From an uncultured Bacteroidales bacterium (GTDB lineage: Bacteria > Bacteroidota > Bacteroidia > Bacteroidales > Paludibacteraceae): a DNA stretch of 5,089 nucleotides. Positions 1-5,017 of the stretch are shown here, one piece after another. The notes beneath the pieces are model-generated. The model saw nothing but the letters and a program-made list of their open reading frames with translations, had not been told where the DNA came from and searched no databases. The DNA is taken from positions 1 to 5,089 of the forward strand of contig CAMFEN010000103.1 in assembly GCA_945949375.1 (NCBI GenBank), given 5' to 3'. The position numbers and the translations under genes are program-made. Within the stretch, counting starts at the first letter, position 1, and the number at the start of each line of letters is the position of its first letter.

Positions 1-1
1 C

Positions 2-1051
2 GATGTGATAGGCACTATCTTCTCCGGCTCTTCCGTCATCGACCACGAGGGTACCGCCGGATTCGGGAAAGGTGCTGTGGTGGCGATGTACACATCTGCA
101 GAACTGATGGGGCAGTGCCAGGCATTGGCATACAGCACCGACAACGGACAGACCTTCACCAAGTACGAGGGCAACCCTATCATCACCGAGGCAATACCCG
201 ATTTCCGCGACCCCAACTTCTTCTGGAACGAAGAGACCAAGGAGTGGAACCTTGTGCTCGCGTGTGGGCAAGAAATGCGATTCTATGCCTCCGATGACCT
301 GAAGCACTGGCGCTATCTCTCCGCCTTTGGCAGCAACTACGGCTGCCACTCGGGCGTATGGGAATGCCCCGACCTCTTCCCGCTCAAGGACGAGCAGGGC
401 AATACTCACTGGGTGCTTATCTGCAACATCAACCCGGGCGGACCTGCCGGAGGCTCTGCGGCGCAGTACTTCGTCGGGCAGTGGGACGGCAAGACCTTCA
501 CCTGCCGCCACACCGACACACGCTGGATGGACTATGGCAAGGACCATTACGCCACGGTCTCCTTCAGTAACGCCCCTGATGGACGACGCACCGTCATCGG
601 ATGGATGAGCAACTGGCAGTATGCCAACCAAGTGCCCACCAAGCAGTTCCGCTCCGCCAACACCATCGCACGCGACCTCTTCCTATATACCGTCAAGGGT
701 GAACTCTATTTGGGCTCCCGCCCGGCACCCGAATACGACGGAAAGGGGCTCGACCAAGTGGTGAAAATCAAGTCGCAGAAGAAGCCCACCGTGGTTACCC
801 TCAGCAACGAGCAGGGCGAGGAGTTCCTGATTACCTACGACCCCAAAGCCATGACCCTCTCTGTGGATAGAAGCAAGAGTGGGGTAGTGGACTTCTCTGC
901 CGACTTCCCCGTACCGGCTACTGCTCCCGTACAGCGCAAACTGACCTCTCTGCGTATCTTCATCGACCGCTGCTCCGTAGAAGTCTTTGGCAACAACGGC
1001 GAGGTTTGCCTCACCTCCCTCGTCTTCCCGCAAAGCACATTAAAACTTTGA
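2..1051 (+). CDS. Glycoside hydrolase family 32 enzyme (fructan/sucrose hydrolase), 5' end missing
   Basis: Hydrolyses beta-fructosidic bonds in levan, inulin, fructo-oligosaccharides or sucrose and releases fructose. Visible are the FSGS stretch at the start (nt 11-43), the RDP motif at nt 206-214 that stabilises the transition state in this family, and the WECPDLF block whose Glu (nt 362-364) is the expected acid/base. The NDPNG block carrying the nucleophile, and any signal peptide, must lie upstream of the window, roughly 70-110 residues away. The five-bladed propeller ends near nt 735. A C-terminal beta-sandwich follows, with the typical stretch IDRCSVEVFGNNGEV near its end. That domain is short (about 105 residues) and stops soon after VFPQ, where relatives usually continue some 20 residues. 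Frame is open from nt 2. GH32 membership is secure. Exo or endo action, substrate and location cannot be told from this part. Confidence 0.93.
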   Translation, partial: DVIGTIFSGSSVIDHEGTAGFGKGAVVAMYTSAELMGQCQALAYSTDNGQTFTKYEGNPIITEAIPDFRDPNFFWNEETKEWNLVLACGQEMRFYASDDLKHWRYLSAFGSNYGCHSGVWECPDLFPLKDEQGNTHWVLICNINPGGPAGGSAAQYFVGQWDGKTFTCRHTDTRWMDYGKDHYATVSFSNAPDGRRTVIGWMSNWQYANQVPTKQFRSANTIARDLFLYTVKGELYLGSRPAPEYDGKGLDQVVKIKSQKKPTVVTLSNEQGEEFLITYDPKAMTLSVDRSKSGVVDFSADFPVPATAPVQRKLTSLRIFIDRCSVEVFGNNGEVCLTSLVFPQSTLKL

Positions 1052-1055
1052 TATA

Positions 1056-1109
1056 AGACCGCGCTTCGCGCTGTCAGAAGTTAGACCGCGCTTCGCGCTG
1101 TTAGAAATT
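1056..1109. repeat. Two tandem 27-base repeats with AGACCG...CTG core
   Basis: Two adjacent 27-base units (1056-1082 and 1083-1109) match at 25 of 27 positions. Each begins AGACCGCGCTTCGCGCTG, which can fold into a small hairpin around the TTC. They start five bases after the GH32 stop codon. Related units with the same ends but different inner arms occur at 2527-2573 and, inverted, at 2611-2674. Confidence 0.85.
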
Positions 1110-1115
1110 AGACTG

Positions 1116-1165
1116 CTGTCCGGGTACGCAGGCGTCCCCGCCTGCTGAAAGACCGTCTAACGACT
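1116..1165. repeat. 50-base interspersed repeat, copy 1, with internal hairpin
   Basis: Identical over 50 bases to 2474-2523. It contains a perfect 7-base-pair hairpin, GCAGGCG (1128-1134), loop TCCC, CGCCTGC (1139-1145). No run of T follows, so it resembles a REP-type palindromic element more than an intrinsic terminator. It could still act as a transcript 3' end or stability element between GH32 and the transporter gene. Confidence 0.85.
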
Positions 1166-1169
1166 ATTA

Positions 1170-1211
1170 AATTCGTAATTCGTAATTCGTAATTTGTAAA
1201 TCGTAAATCTT
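1170..1211. repeat. Tandem heptamer array (AATTCGT type)
   Basis: Six consecutive 7-base units: AATTCGT three times (1170-1190), then AATTTGT, AAATCGT and a degraded AAATCTT. The variant AAATCGT is also the unit of the array just before the transporter start codon (1278-1305), so the two arrays are probably related. Confidence 0.85.
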
Positions 1212-1273
1212 TTAATGGTTTTTTAATGGTCTTTAACGGAGAATATCAAAGAATAATTAACGGCTATTAACGG
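1212..1273. repeat. Five TTAAYGG motifs, mostly at 10-11 base spacing
   Basis: TTAATGG begins at 1212 and 1223, and TTAACGG at 1233, 1257 and 1267. Steps are 11, 10, 24 and 10 bases. Two of the motifs continue into the same GAGAA (1239-1243 and 1273-1277). They may be a regulator-binding cluster upstream of the transporter gene, or remnants of simple repeats. The sequence does not decide. Confidence 0.4.
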
Positions 1274-1277
1274 AGAA

Positions 1278-1305
1278 CAATCGTAAATCGTAAATCGTAA
1301 ATTAA
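1278..1305. repeat. Tandem heptamer array (AAATCGT) ending just before the transporter start
   Basis: Four 7-base units: CAATCGT, AAATCGT, AAATCGT and a degraded AAATTAA. The array ends four bases before the ATG at 1310. No Shine-Dalgarno sequence is visible, so the array itself forms the translation-initiation leader. Confidence 0.75.
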
Positions 1306-1309
1306 TATC

Positions 1310-2470
1310 ATGTCTTCTTCCAACAAAACTTCTTTCGGTGCTTTGGCAGTAGTGATGCTCTGCTTCTTCACCATGGGCTTTGTCGATTTGGTCGGCATAG
1401 CCAGCAACTATGTGCAGCAAGACCTCGGCTTGTCCGACTCTCAGGCGAACATCATGCCCTCGCTGGTCTTCTTCTGGTTCCTAATCTTCTCGGTGCCCAC
1501 GGGCATGTTGATGAACAAAATCGGCAGAAAGCGCACCGTGCTGCTCTCCATCATCGTTACGGTATTGTCGCTGGTGCTGCCTATGTTCGGCAATTCCTAT
1601 CCCCTGATGTTGGTGGCGTTCTCGCTCTTGGGTATCGGTAACGCCCTCATGCAGACTTCGCTGAACCCCTTGGTGTCGAACATCGTAACGGGCAACCTGT
1701 CTTCCACGCTCACCTTCGGGCAGTTCGTGAAGGCGATTGCATCGTTCCTTGCGCCGTATATCGCTATGTGGGGTGCTACGCAGGTGCTGCCCTCCGCAGG
1801 CTTGGGATGGCGCGTGCTCTTCCCTATCTATGGTATCATCGGCGTGCTGGCTATCGTTTGCTTGGGGATGACCACCATCCACGAAGAGCCCGTAGCGAAA
1901 GGCAGCAGCGTGATAGACTGCTTCCGACTGCTGGGCAAGCCTTTTATCTTGCTCTGCTTCCTGAGTATCATGTGCCATGTTGGTATTGATGTCGGCACCA
2001 ACACCACGGCGCCCAAAATCCTGATGGAGCGCCACGAGATGACGCTGGCAGAGGCAGGTTTTGCTACCTCGCTCTATTTCATCTTCCGTACCCTCGGATG
2101 CCTCTCGGGCTCCGCTATCCTGCGCAAAGTGTCGGAGAAAGTGTTCTTCGCTATCTCGGTCGGCATGATTATTGCCGCGATGATTATCTTGGCAGTAGGC
2201 GATGTGAAGTGGTTGCACTATGTGGGCATCGCGTTGGTGGGATTTGGCAACTCGAACATCTTCTCCATCACCTTTGCACAGGCACTCCAGCACGACCCCG
2301 ACCACAAGAACGAGATTTCCGGACTGATGATTATGGGGCTCTTTGGCGGCACTATCTTCCCGCTCGCCATGGGCTTCATGTCCGATGCCATGGGCACGCT
2401 CGGTGCCGTCCTCGTGATGGGAGTAGGTGCTCTCTACCTCGCAGCCTTCACCCTGAAAATCAAGAAATAG
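1310..2470 (+). CDS. MFS sugar transporter, FHS (FucP/GlcP-like) type, probably fructose
   Basis: Inner-membrane permease of 386 residues, predicted to import a monosaccharide by proton symport. Hydropathy reads as 12 membrane helices, roughly at residues 11-31, 48-68, 76-95, 98-120, 136-156, 168-188, 211-231, 248-268, 278-296, 302-325, 336-356 and 364-382, with a central loop rich in charged residues near 189-210. The MFS signature between helices 2 and 3 is present as G65-M-L-M-N-K-I-G72-R73-K74-R75. An acidic residue, Asp26, sits in helix 1, and an N-P pair (119-120) lies in helix 4 as in FucP relatives. The ATG at 1310 is chosen because it gives a short polar N-terminus directly before helix 1. 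Lying between GH32 and fructokinase genes, the likely cargo is fructose, as for the permease in Bacteroides fructan loci. Glucose, galactose or a disaccharide cannot be excluded. No Bacteroidetes consensus promoter was found in the 258-base gap upstream, so co-transcription with GH32 is likely. Confidence 0.88.
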   Translation: MSSSNKTSFGALAVVMLCFFTMGFVDLVGIASNYVQQDLGLSDSQANIMPSLVFFWFLIFSVPTGMLMNKIGRKRTVLLSIIVTVLSLVLPMFGNSYPLMLVAFSLLGIGNALMQTSLNPLVSNIVTGNLSSTLTFGQFVKAIASFLAPYIAMWGATQVLPSAGLGWRVLFPIYGIIGVLAIVCLGMTTIHEEPVAKGSSVIDCFRLLGKPFILLCFLSIMCHVGIDVGTNTTAPKILMERHEMTLAEAGFATSLYFIFRTLGCLSGSAILRKVSEKVFFAISVGMIIAAMIILAVGDVKWLHYVGIALVGFGNSNIFSITFAQALQHDPDHKNEISGLMIMGLFGGTIFPLAMGFMSDAMGTLGAVLVMGVGALYLAAFTLKIKK

Positions 2471-2473
2471 TCT

Positions 2474-2523
2474 CTGTCCGGGTACGCAGGCGTCCCCGCC
2501 TGCTGAAAGACCGTCTAACGACT
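2474..2523. repeat. 50-base interspersed repeat, copy 2, with internal hairpin
   Basis: Exact direct copy of 1116-1165. The hairpin arms are at 2486-2492 and 2497-2503. It starts three bases after the transporter stop codon, so the two copies bracket the transporter gene in direct orientation 1358 bases apart. Confidence 0.85.
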
Positions 2524-2526
2524 GTC

Positions 2527-2573
2527 AGACCGCCTTCGGCTGAATGACAAAAGACCGCTCGTTTCGCTCGCTG
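2527..2573 (+). repeat. Two AGACCG...CTG repeat units
   Basis: AGACCGCCTTCGGCTG (2527-2542) and a longer unit with the same ends (2552-2573) belong to the family of the tandem units at 1056-1109. The ends AGACCG and CTG are kept while the inner part changes in length and sequence. Confidence 0.65.
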
Positions 2574-2615
2574 CAAGACTGAGTTAGTGTCGAATACTAA
2601 ATCAGTCGTTCAGCG
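2569..2615. repeat. Long imperfect hairpin at the centre of the 326-base gap
   Basis: CGCTG (2569-2573), GACTGA (2577-2582) and TTAGT (2584-2588) pair with ACTAA (2596-2600), TCAGTC (2602-2607) and CAGCG (2611-2615) around a 7-base loop. That gives about 16 paired positions with small mismatches. It is the symmetry centre between the plus-orientation AGACCG units on its left and the inverted ones on its right. No T-run follows, so it is not a clear terminator. Confidence 0.65.
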
Positions 2616-2674
2616 TAGCGGTCGGACAACGAAGTGGTCAGACAGTGAAACGGTCAAACAGCGAAGCGGTCTAT
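2611..2674 (-). repeat. Four tandem 16-base repeats, inverted AGACCG...CTG family
   Basis: Four consecutive 16-base units begin at 2611, 2627, 2643 and 2659. Their general form is CARYGWARYGGTC followed by three variable bases. Their complement reads roughly GACCGCTTCGCTG, so they are the same family as 1056-1109 and 2527-2573 in the opposite orientation. Confidence 0.8.
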
Positions 2675-2689
2675 CCCGACAAGTCGGGA
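2674..2689. repeat. Perfect palindromic hairpin TCCCGA-CAAG-TCGGGA
   Basis: Six-base arms TCCCGA (2674-2679) and TCGGGA (2684-2689) enclose the loop CAAG. It abuts the last 16-base unit. It looks like one more REP-like module in this gap, with no T-run after it. Confidence 0.6.
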
Positions 2690-2713
2690 GCCGCACCATG
2701 GTAGTCAGTGGCT

Positions 2714-2755
2714 CTCTGAATAATCAGATTACTCAGAGCACTCTGATTTTCAGAG
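2714..2755. repeat. Two adjacent hairpins sharing the arms CTCTGA/TCAGAG
   Basis: CTCTGA at 2714-2719 pairs with TCAGAG at 2733-2738. CTCTGA at 2741-2746 pairs with TCAGAG at 2750-2755 across a TTT loop. Because all four arms are interchangeable, alternative pairings are possible. The pair lies 42-83 bases before the fructokinase start, in its probable leader. Confidence 0.55.
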
Positions 2756-2763
2756 CAGTAGCA

Positions 2764-2791
2764 TGTTAATTGTTAATTATTAATTGTTCAT
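2764..2791. repeat. Tandem heptamer array (TGTTAAT) before the fructokinase start
   Basis: Four 7-base units: TGTTAAT, TGTTAAT, TATTAAT and TGTTCAT. They end five bases before the ATG at 2797. No Shine-Dalgarno sequence is present. The unit is unrelated in sequence to the arrays of the neighbouring genes but has the same 7-base period and nearly the same distance to the start. Confidence 0.75.
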
Positions 2792-2796
2792 TCACT

Positions 2797-3714
2797 ATGC
2801 AATACATCATAGGTCTCGGAGAGGTTCTTTTCGACTGCCTCCCCACAGGGCGCAAATTAGGTGGTGCGCCTGCAAACTTCGTTTTTCACGCTTCTCAGTT
2901 CTTCTCAAAGAGCGGAGAACCCATCCAAGGTTGTGCCATCTCTGCCATCGGCAACGATGATTTAGGCAAAGAGGTAACCGACATCTTAGACAGCGTAGGC
3001 TTGCACTACTGTCTGCCCAAGGTGGATTTCCCCACAGGTACGGTGCAGGTAACGCTCAACGAGCAGGGCGTGCCGCAGTATGAGATTTGCTTGGGCGTGG
3101 CGTGGGATAACATTCCGCTTACCGATGAGATTATGTCCGTAGCTAAGCAGGCGCGCGTTATCTGCTTCGGCTCCTTGGCACAACGCTCGGAGGTGAGCCG
3201 CAAGACCATACAGACCCTGCTCGATGCAGCACCTGCCGACTGCTTGAAGGTGTTCGACATCAATCTCCGCCAACAGTGGTACAACCGCGAGGTGATTATC
3301 GGGTCGCTCAAGCGTTGCAACATCCTCAAAATCAACGATGAGGAGTTGCAGATAGTGGCACCGATGTTGCTCGGCGTAGAGACGGAGACCGACCATCTCA
3401 TCGCAGAGGACAAAGAGCAGACTCTGCGCGTTTGCCGCGCGATGATTGAGTTGTACGACCTGCAGATGTTGATTCTCACCTGCGGCACCAACGGCTCGTA
3501 TGTCATCACGCTTGACGCATGTTCGTTCCAGCCTACCCCGAAGGTAGAGGTGGCAGACACCGTAGGCGCAGGTGATAGTTTCACCGGCACCTTCGTAGCG
3601 CAACTCCTGCTCGGTCGCTCCATCCCCGAAGCGCACCAGAAAGCCGTGGCGGTCTCCGCCTTCGTCTGCACGCAGCACGGTCCTATGCCCGTCCTCCCCG
3701 AAGAACTGAAATAG
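2797..3714 (+). CDS. Fructokinase-like sugar kinase, PfkB family
   Basis: Cytoplasmic ATP-dependent kinase of 305 residues, expected to convert imported fructose to fructose 6-phosphate. The first PfkB signature lies at residues 21-35 (LGGAPANFVFHASQF), where sugar is bound. The family's DxNxR-type segment is FDINLRQQWY at 153-162. An ATP-site glycine turn, CGTNGSYV, is at 229-236. The second signature, DTVGAGDSFTGTF, is at 254-266, with GAGD forming the anion hole and Asp260 the catalytic base. Length is normal for the family. The ATG at 2797 is preferred over an in-frame TTG nine codons upstream because the extra residues would be encoded by the heptamer array and the protein would no longer begin at the core strand YIIGLGEVLFD. 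The location after GH32 and a sugar permease supports fructose as substrate. PfkB relatives acting on other sugars are hard to exclude from sequence alone. Confidence 0.9.
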   Translation: MQYIIGLGEVLFDCLPTGRKLGGAPANFVFHASQFFSKSGEPIQGCAISAIGNDDLGKEVTDILDSVGLHYCLPKVDFPTGTVQVTLNEQGVPQYEICLGVAWDNIPLTDEIMSVAKQARVICFGSLAQRSEVSRKTIQTLLDAAPADCLKVFDINLRQQWYNREVIIGSLKRCNILKINDEELQIVAPMLLGVETETDHLIAEDKEQTLRVCRAMIELYDLQMLILTCGTNGSYVITLDACSFQPTPKVEVADTVGAGDSFTGTFVAQLLLGRSIPEAHQKAVAVSAFVCTQHGPMPVLPEELK

Positions 3715-3725
3715 TGAGTGGAGCA

Positions 3726-3755
3726 TTCAAGGAGGTGCGGTCTCCAGGCCGCACC
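3726..3755 (+). repeat. 30-base hairpin element, left copy of an inverted pair
   Basis: TTCAAGGA followed by GGTGCGG (3734-3740), loop TCTCCAGG, CCGCACC (3749-3755). It lies 12 bases after the fructokinase stop codon. All 30 bases are repeated exactly in inverse orientation at 3889-3918, and a diverged copy is inside the next gene at 4112-4140. There is no T-run after the stem, so it reads as a mobile or REP-like palindrome, although it could also mark the transcript end of the kinase gene. Confidence 0.85.
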
Positions 3756-3791
3756 ATTGAGAGAATGTTGACTGGTAATTATTATTCGCTC

Positions 3792-3822
3792 TTGTATATC
3801 TCGAAAAAAAGCAGTACCTTTG
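3792..3822 (+). promoter_or_regulatory. Bacteroidetes-type promoter for the dehydrogenase gene
   Basis: The -33 element TTG (3792-3794) is followed after 20 bases by a perfect -7 element TACCTTTG (3815-3822) matching the TAnnTTTG consensus, with an A-tract between them. Transcription should begin near 3829, giving a leader of about 168 bases. A near copy (33 of 39 bases) is at 4966-5004. The promoter lies inside the segment bounded by the 30-base inverted repeats. Confidence 0.85.
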
Positions 3823-3833
3823 CAGCCGAATTC

Positions 3834-3875
3834 TTTGGACTAAGGATTAAGGACACAGGATTAAAGACTAAATAG
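3834..3875. repeat. Degenerate purine-rich heptamer run in the dehydrogenase leader
   Basis: Six 7-base steps, including TAAGGAT, TAAGGAC, ACAGGAT and TAAAGAC, start just after the expected transcription start. AAGGATTAAGGA (3842-3853) is complementary at 11 of 12 positions to TCCTTTATCCTT (3949-3960 and 3956-3967) in the pyrimidine array before the start codon. Confidence 0.55.
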
Positions 3876-3888
3876 TTTCGACTCTATG

Positions 3889-3918
3889 GGTGCGGCCTGG
3901 AGACCGCACCTCCTTGAA
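3889..3918 (-). repeat. 30-base hairpin element, right copy of the inverted pair
   Basis: Exact reverse complement of 3726-3755: GGTGCGG (3889-3895), CCTGGAGA, CCGCACC (3904-3910), then TCCTTGAA. With the left copy it encloses 133 bases containing the promoter. It would be transcribed as a stem-loop in the dehydrogenase leader. Confidence 0.85.
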
Positions 3919-3941
3919 AACTCATTGACGAACGTAATAAG

Positions 3942-3996
3942 TCCTTCATCCTTTATCCTTTATCCTTCATCTTTTATCCTTCATCCTTTATCCATT
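3942..3996. repeat. Pyrimidine-rich heptamer array (TCCTTYA) running into the start codon
   Basis: Seven consecutive units of the form TCCTTCA or TCCTTTA (one is TCTTTTA) span 3942-3990. A degraded eighth, TCCATTA, supplies the A of the ATG at 3997. It is the longest heptamer array in the window. It replaces any recognisable ribosome binding site. Confidence 0.85.
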
Positions 3997-4902
3997 ATGA
4001 CTAAAGTTGCAATTATCGGTTACGGCAACATCGGCAAAGCCGTAGAGCAGGCGGTGCTCGCCGCTCCGGATATGACCCTCTCGGGCATCTATCACCACAA
4101 TGATTCGCTTATCAAGGAGGTGCTGTCTCCAGGCAGCACCCTTCAATCCTCCGTTCAACAATTGTTGGACGCCGATGTGTGTGTCCTCTGCACCCCCACG
4201 CGCGAGGTGCCGAAGTTCGCGGCTAAACTCGCGGAAAGAGGTATCTGCACGGTAGATTCGTTTGATATCCACGGGCAGATTTTGGACTATCGTGCGCAGT
4301 TGCAGCCGCTGACTCGTGAACAGCAGTCGGTGAGCATCATCGCCGCCGGATGGGACCCGGGGAGCGACTCCGTAGTACGCGCACTGTTGCTGGCGATGGC
4401 GCCGCAGGGACTGACCTACACCAACTTCGGTCCCGGGCGCTCCATGGGGCACACCGTGGCAGCGAAGAGTATCGAGGGCGTGAAGAACGCGCTGTCGATG
4501 ACCATCCCGCTGGGCACGGGTATCCACCGCCGTATGGTGTATGTGGAGTTGGAGGACGGCGCGGACTTCCGCACCGTGGAGCAAAACCTGCTGCGCGATG
4601 ATTACTTCGCCCACGACGAGACGCATGTGATAGCCGTGCCCTCGGTGGACGCGCTCAACAACGTGGCGCATGGCGTACACCTTGTGCGCAACGGCGTGTC
4701 GGCAAATATGCACAATCAGAACTTCGAGTTCAACATGACCATCAACAACCCCGCCCTCACCGGTCAGATCCTCGTGGCATGTGCCCGCGCCGCAGTGCGC
4801 ATGCAGCAGCGAGGGCAATGCGGTTGCTTCACGATGATCGAACTCGCGCCCATCGACCTCCTCCCCGGCACCACTGAAGAGAATATCAAGGCGTTGGTGT
4901 AA
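3997..4902 (+). CDS. ddh: meso-Diaminopimelate D-dehydrogenase
   Basis: NADPH-dependent enzyme of 301 residues that makes meso-2,6-diaminopimelate from tetrahydrodipicolinate in one step, supplying lysine and peptidoglycan synthesis in the cytoplasm. The nucleotide-binding Rossmann motif GYGNIG is at residues 8-13. CTPTR (65-69) and CTVDSFDIH (84-92) line the active site, with Asp90 at the position of the catalytic-site aspartate in known enzymes. GWDPG is at 118-122, the substrate loop GPGRSMGHT at 145-153, and FEFNMTINNPALT at 243-255. Length and motifs fit the Bacteroidales type. The ATG at 3997 is chosen because the Rossmann strand MTKVAIIGYG follows at once. An in-frame ATG at 3886 would translate the 30-base repeat and the heptamer array. 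Residues 39-48 are encoded by a diverged copy of that 30-base element, in the variable loop after the second strand. The gene has its own promoter (3792-3822) and no functional link to the fructose genes. Confidence 0.93.
   Translation: MTKVAIIGYGNIGKAVEQAVLAAPDMTLSGIYHHNDSLIKEVLSPGSTLQSSVQQLLDADVCVLCTPTREVPKFAAKLAERGICTVDSFDIHGQILDYRAQLQPLTREQQSVSIIAAGWDPGSDSVVRALLLAMAPQGLTYTNFGPGRSMGHTVAAKSIEGVKNALSMTIPLGTGIHRRMVYVELEDGADFRTVEQNLLRDDYFAHDETHVIAVPSVDALNNVAHGVHLVRNGVSANMHNQNFEFNMTINNPALTGQILVACARAAVRMQQRGQCGCFTMIELAPIDLLPGTTEENIKALV
4112..4140 (+). repeat. Third copy of the hairpin element, inside ddh
   Basis: Matches 3727-3755 at 27 of 29 positions. The differences are T at 4124 and A at 4135, which are exactly opposite each other in the stem, so GGTGCTG (4119-4125) still pairs fully with CAGCACC (4134-4140) around the unchanged loop TCTCCAGG. 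It is read in frame and encodes IKEVLSPGST. Confidence 0.8.
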
Positions 4903-4965
4903 CGTGTGAAAGTGCAATGTTTTTCTATCATGTCCACTACCAATGTTAAAAAAGTTCTATATATC

Positions 4966-4996
4966 TTGCATATTTCAGAAAAAAGCAGTACCTTTG
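4966..4996 (+). promoter_or_regulatory. Bacteroidetes-type promoter at the right end
   Basis: TTG (4966-4968), a 20-base spacer and a perfect TACCTTTG (4989-4996) with the same A-tract and GCAG as the ddh promoter. The start point should be near 5003. It drives something to the right of the window, possibly the reading frame opening at 5018. Confidence 0.82.
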
Positions 4997-5017
4997 CCGA
5001 CGAAAATGAAATAGCAT

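Noticed and set aside
1128..1145. Intrinsic terminator at the GC-rich hairpin (also 2486-2503)
   Set aside because: The stem is strong but no T-run follows, and the hairpin is part of an exact 50-base dispersed repeat. Called as a repeat instead.
1186..1200. Promoter -7 element near GTAATTTG in the gap before the transporter
   Set aside because: The TA and TTTG parts are one base too close to match TAnnTTTG, and the sequence is part of the heptamer array.
2611..2674. CRISPR-like array
   Set aside because: The four 16-base units are directly tandem with no spacers, and no cas genes are nearby.
2587..2769. Plus-strand reading frame of 60 codons in the gap before the fructokinase
   Set aside because: It is made of the 16-base repeats and hairpins, has no domain-like composition, and its frame is open because of the repeats.
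2770..2796. Upstream TTG start for the fructokinase
   Set aside because: The added nine residues come from the heptamer array, and PfkB proteins begin near the YIIGLGE strand.
2986..3726. Long minus-strand frames opposite the fructokinase, and similar ones opposite ddh (3988-4917) and the transporter (1481-2305)
   Set aside because: They are shadows of clearly recognised plus-strand genes and lack any recognisable motif or start signal.
3886..3996. Longer ddh product starting at the in-frame ATG at 3886
   Set aside because: The extra 37 residues would be translated from the inverted 30-base repeat and the heptamer array. The Rossmann strand starts immediately after the ATG at 3997.
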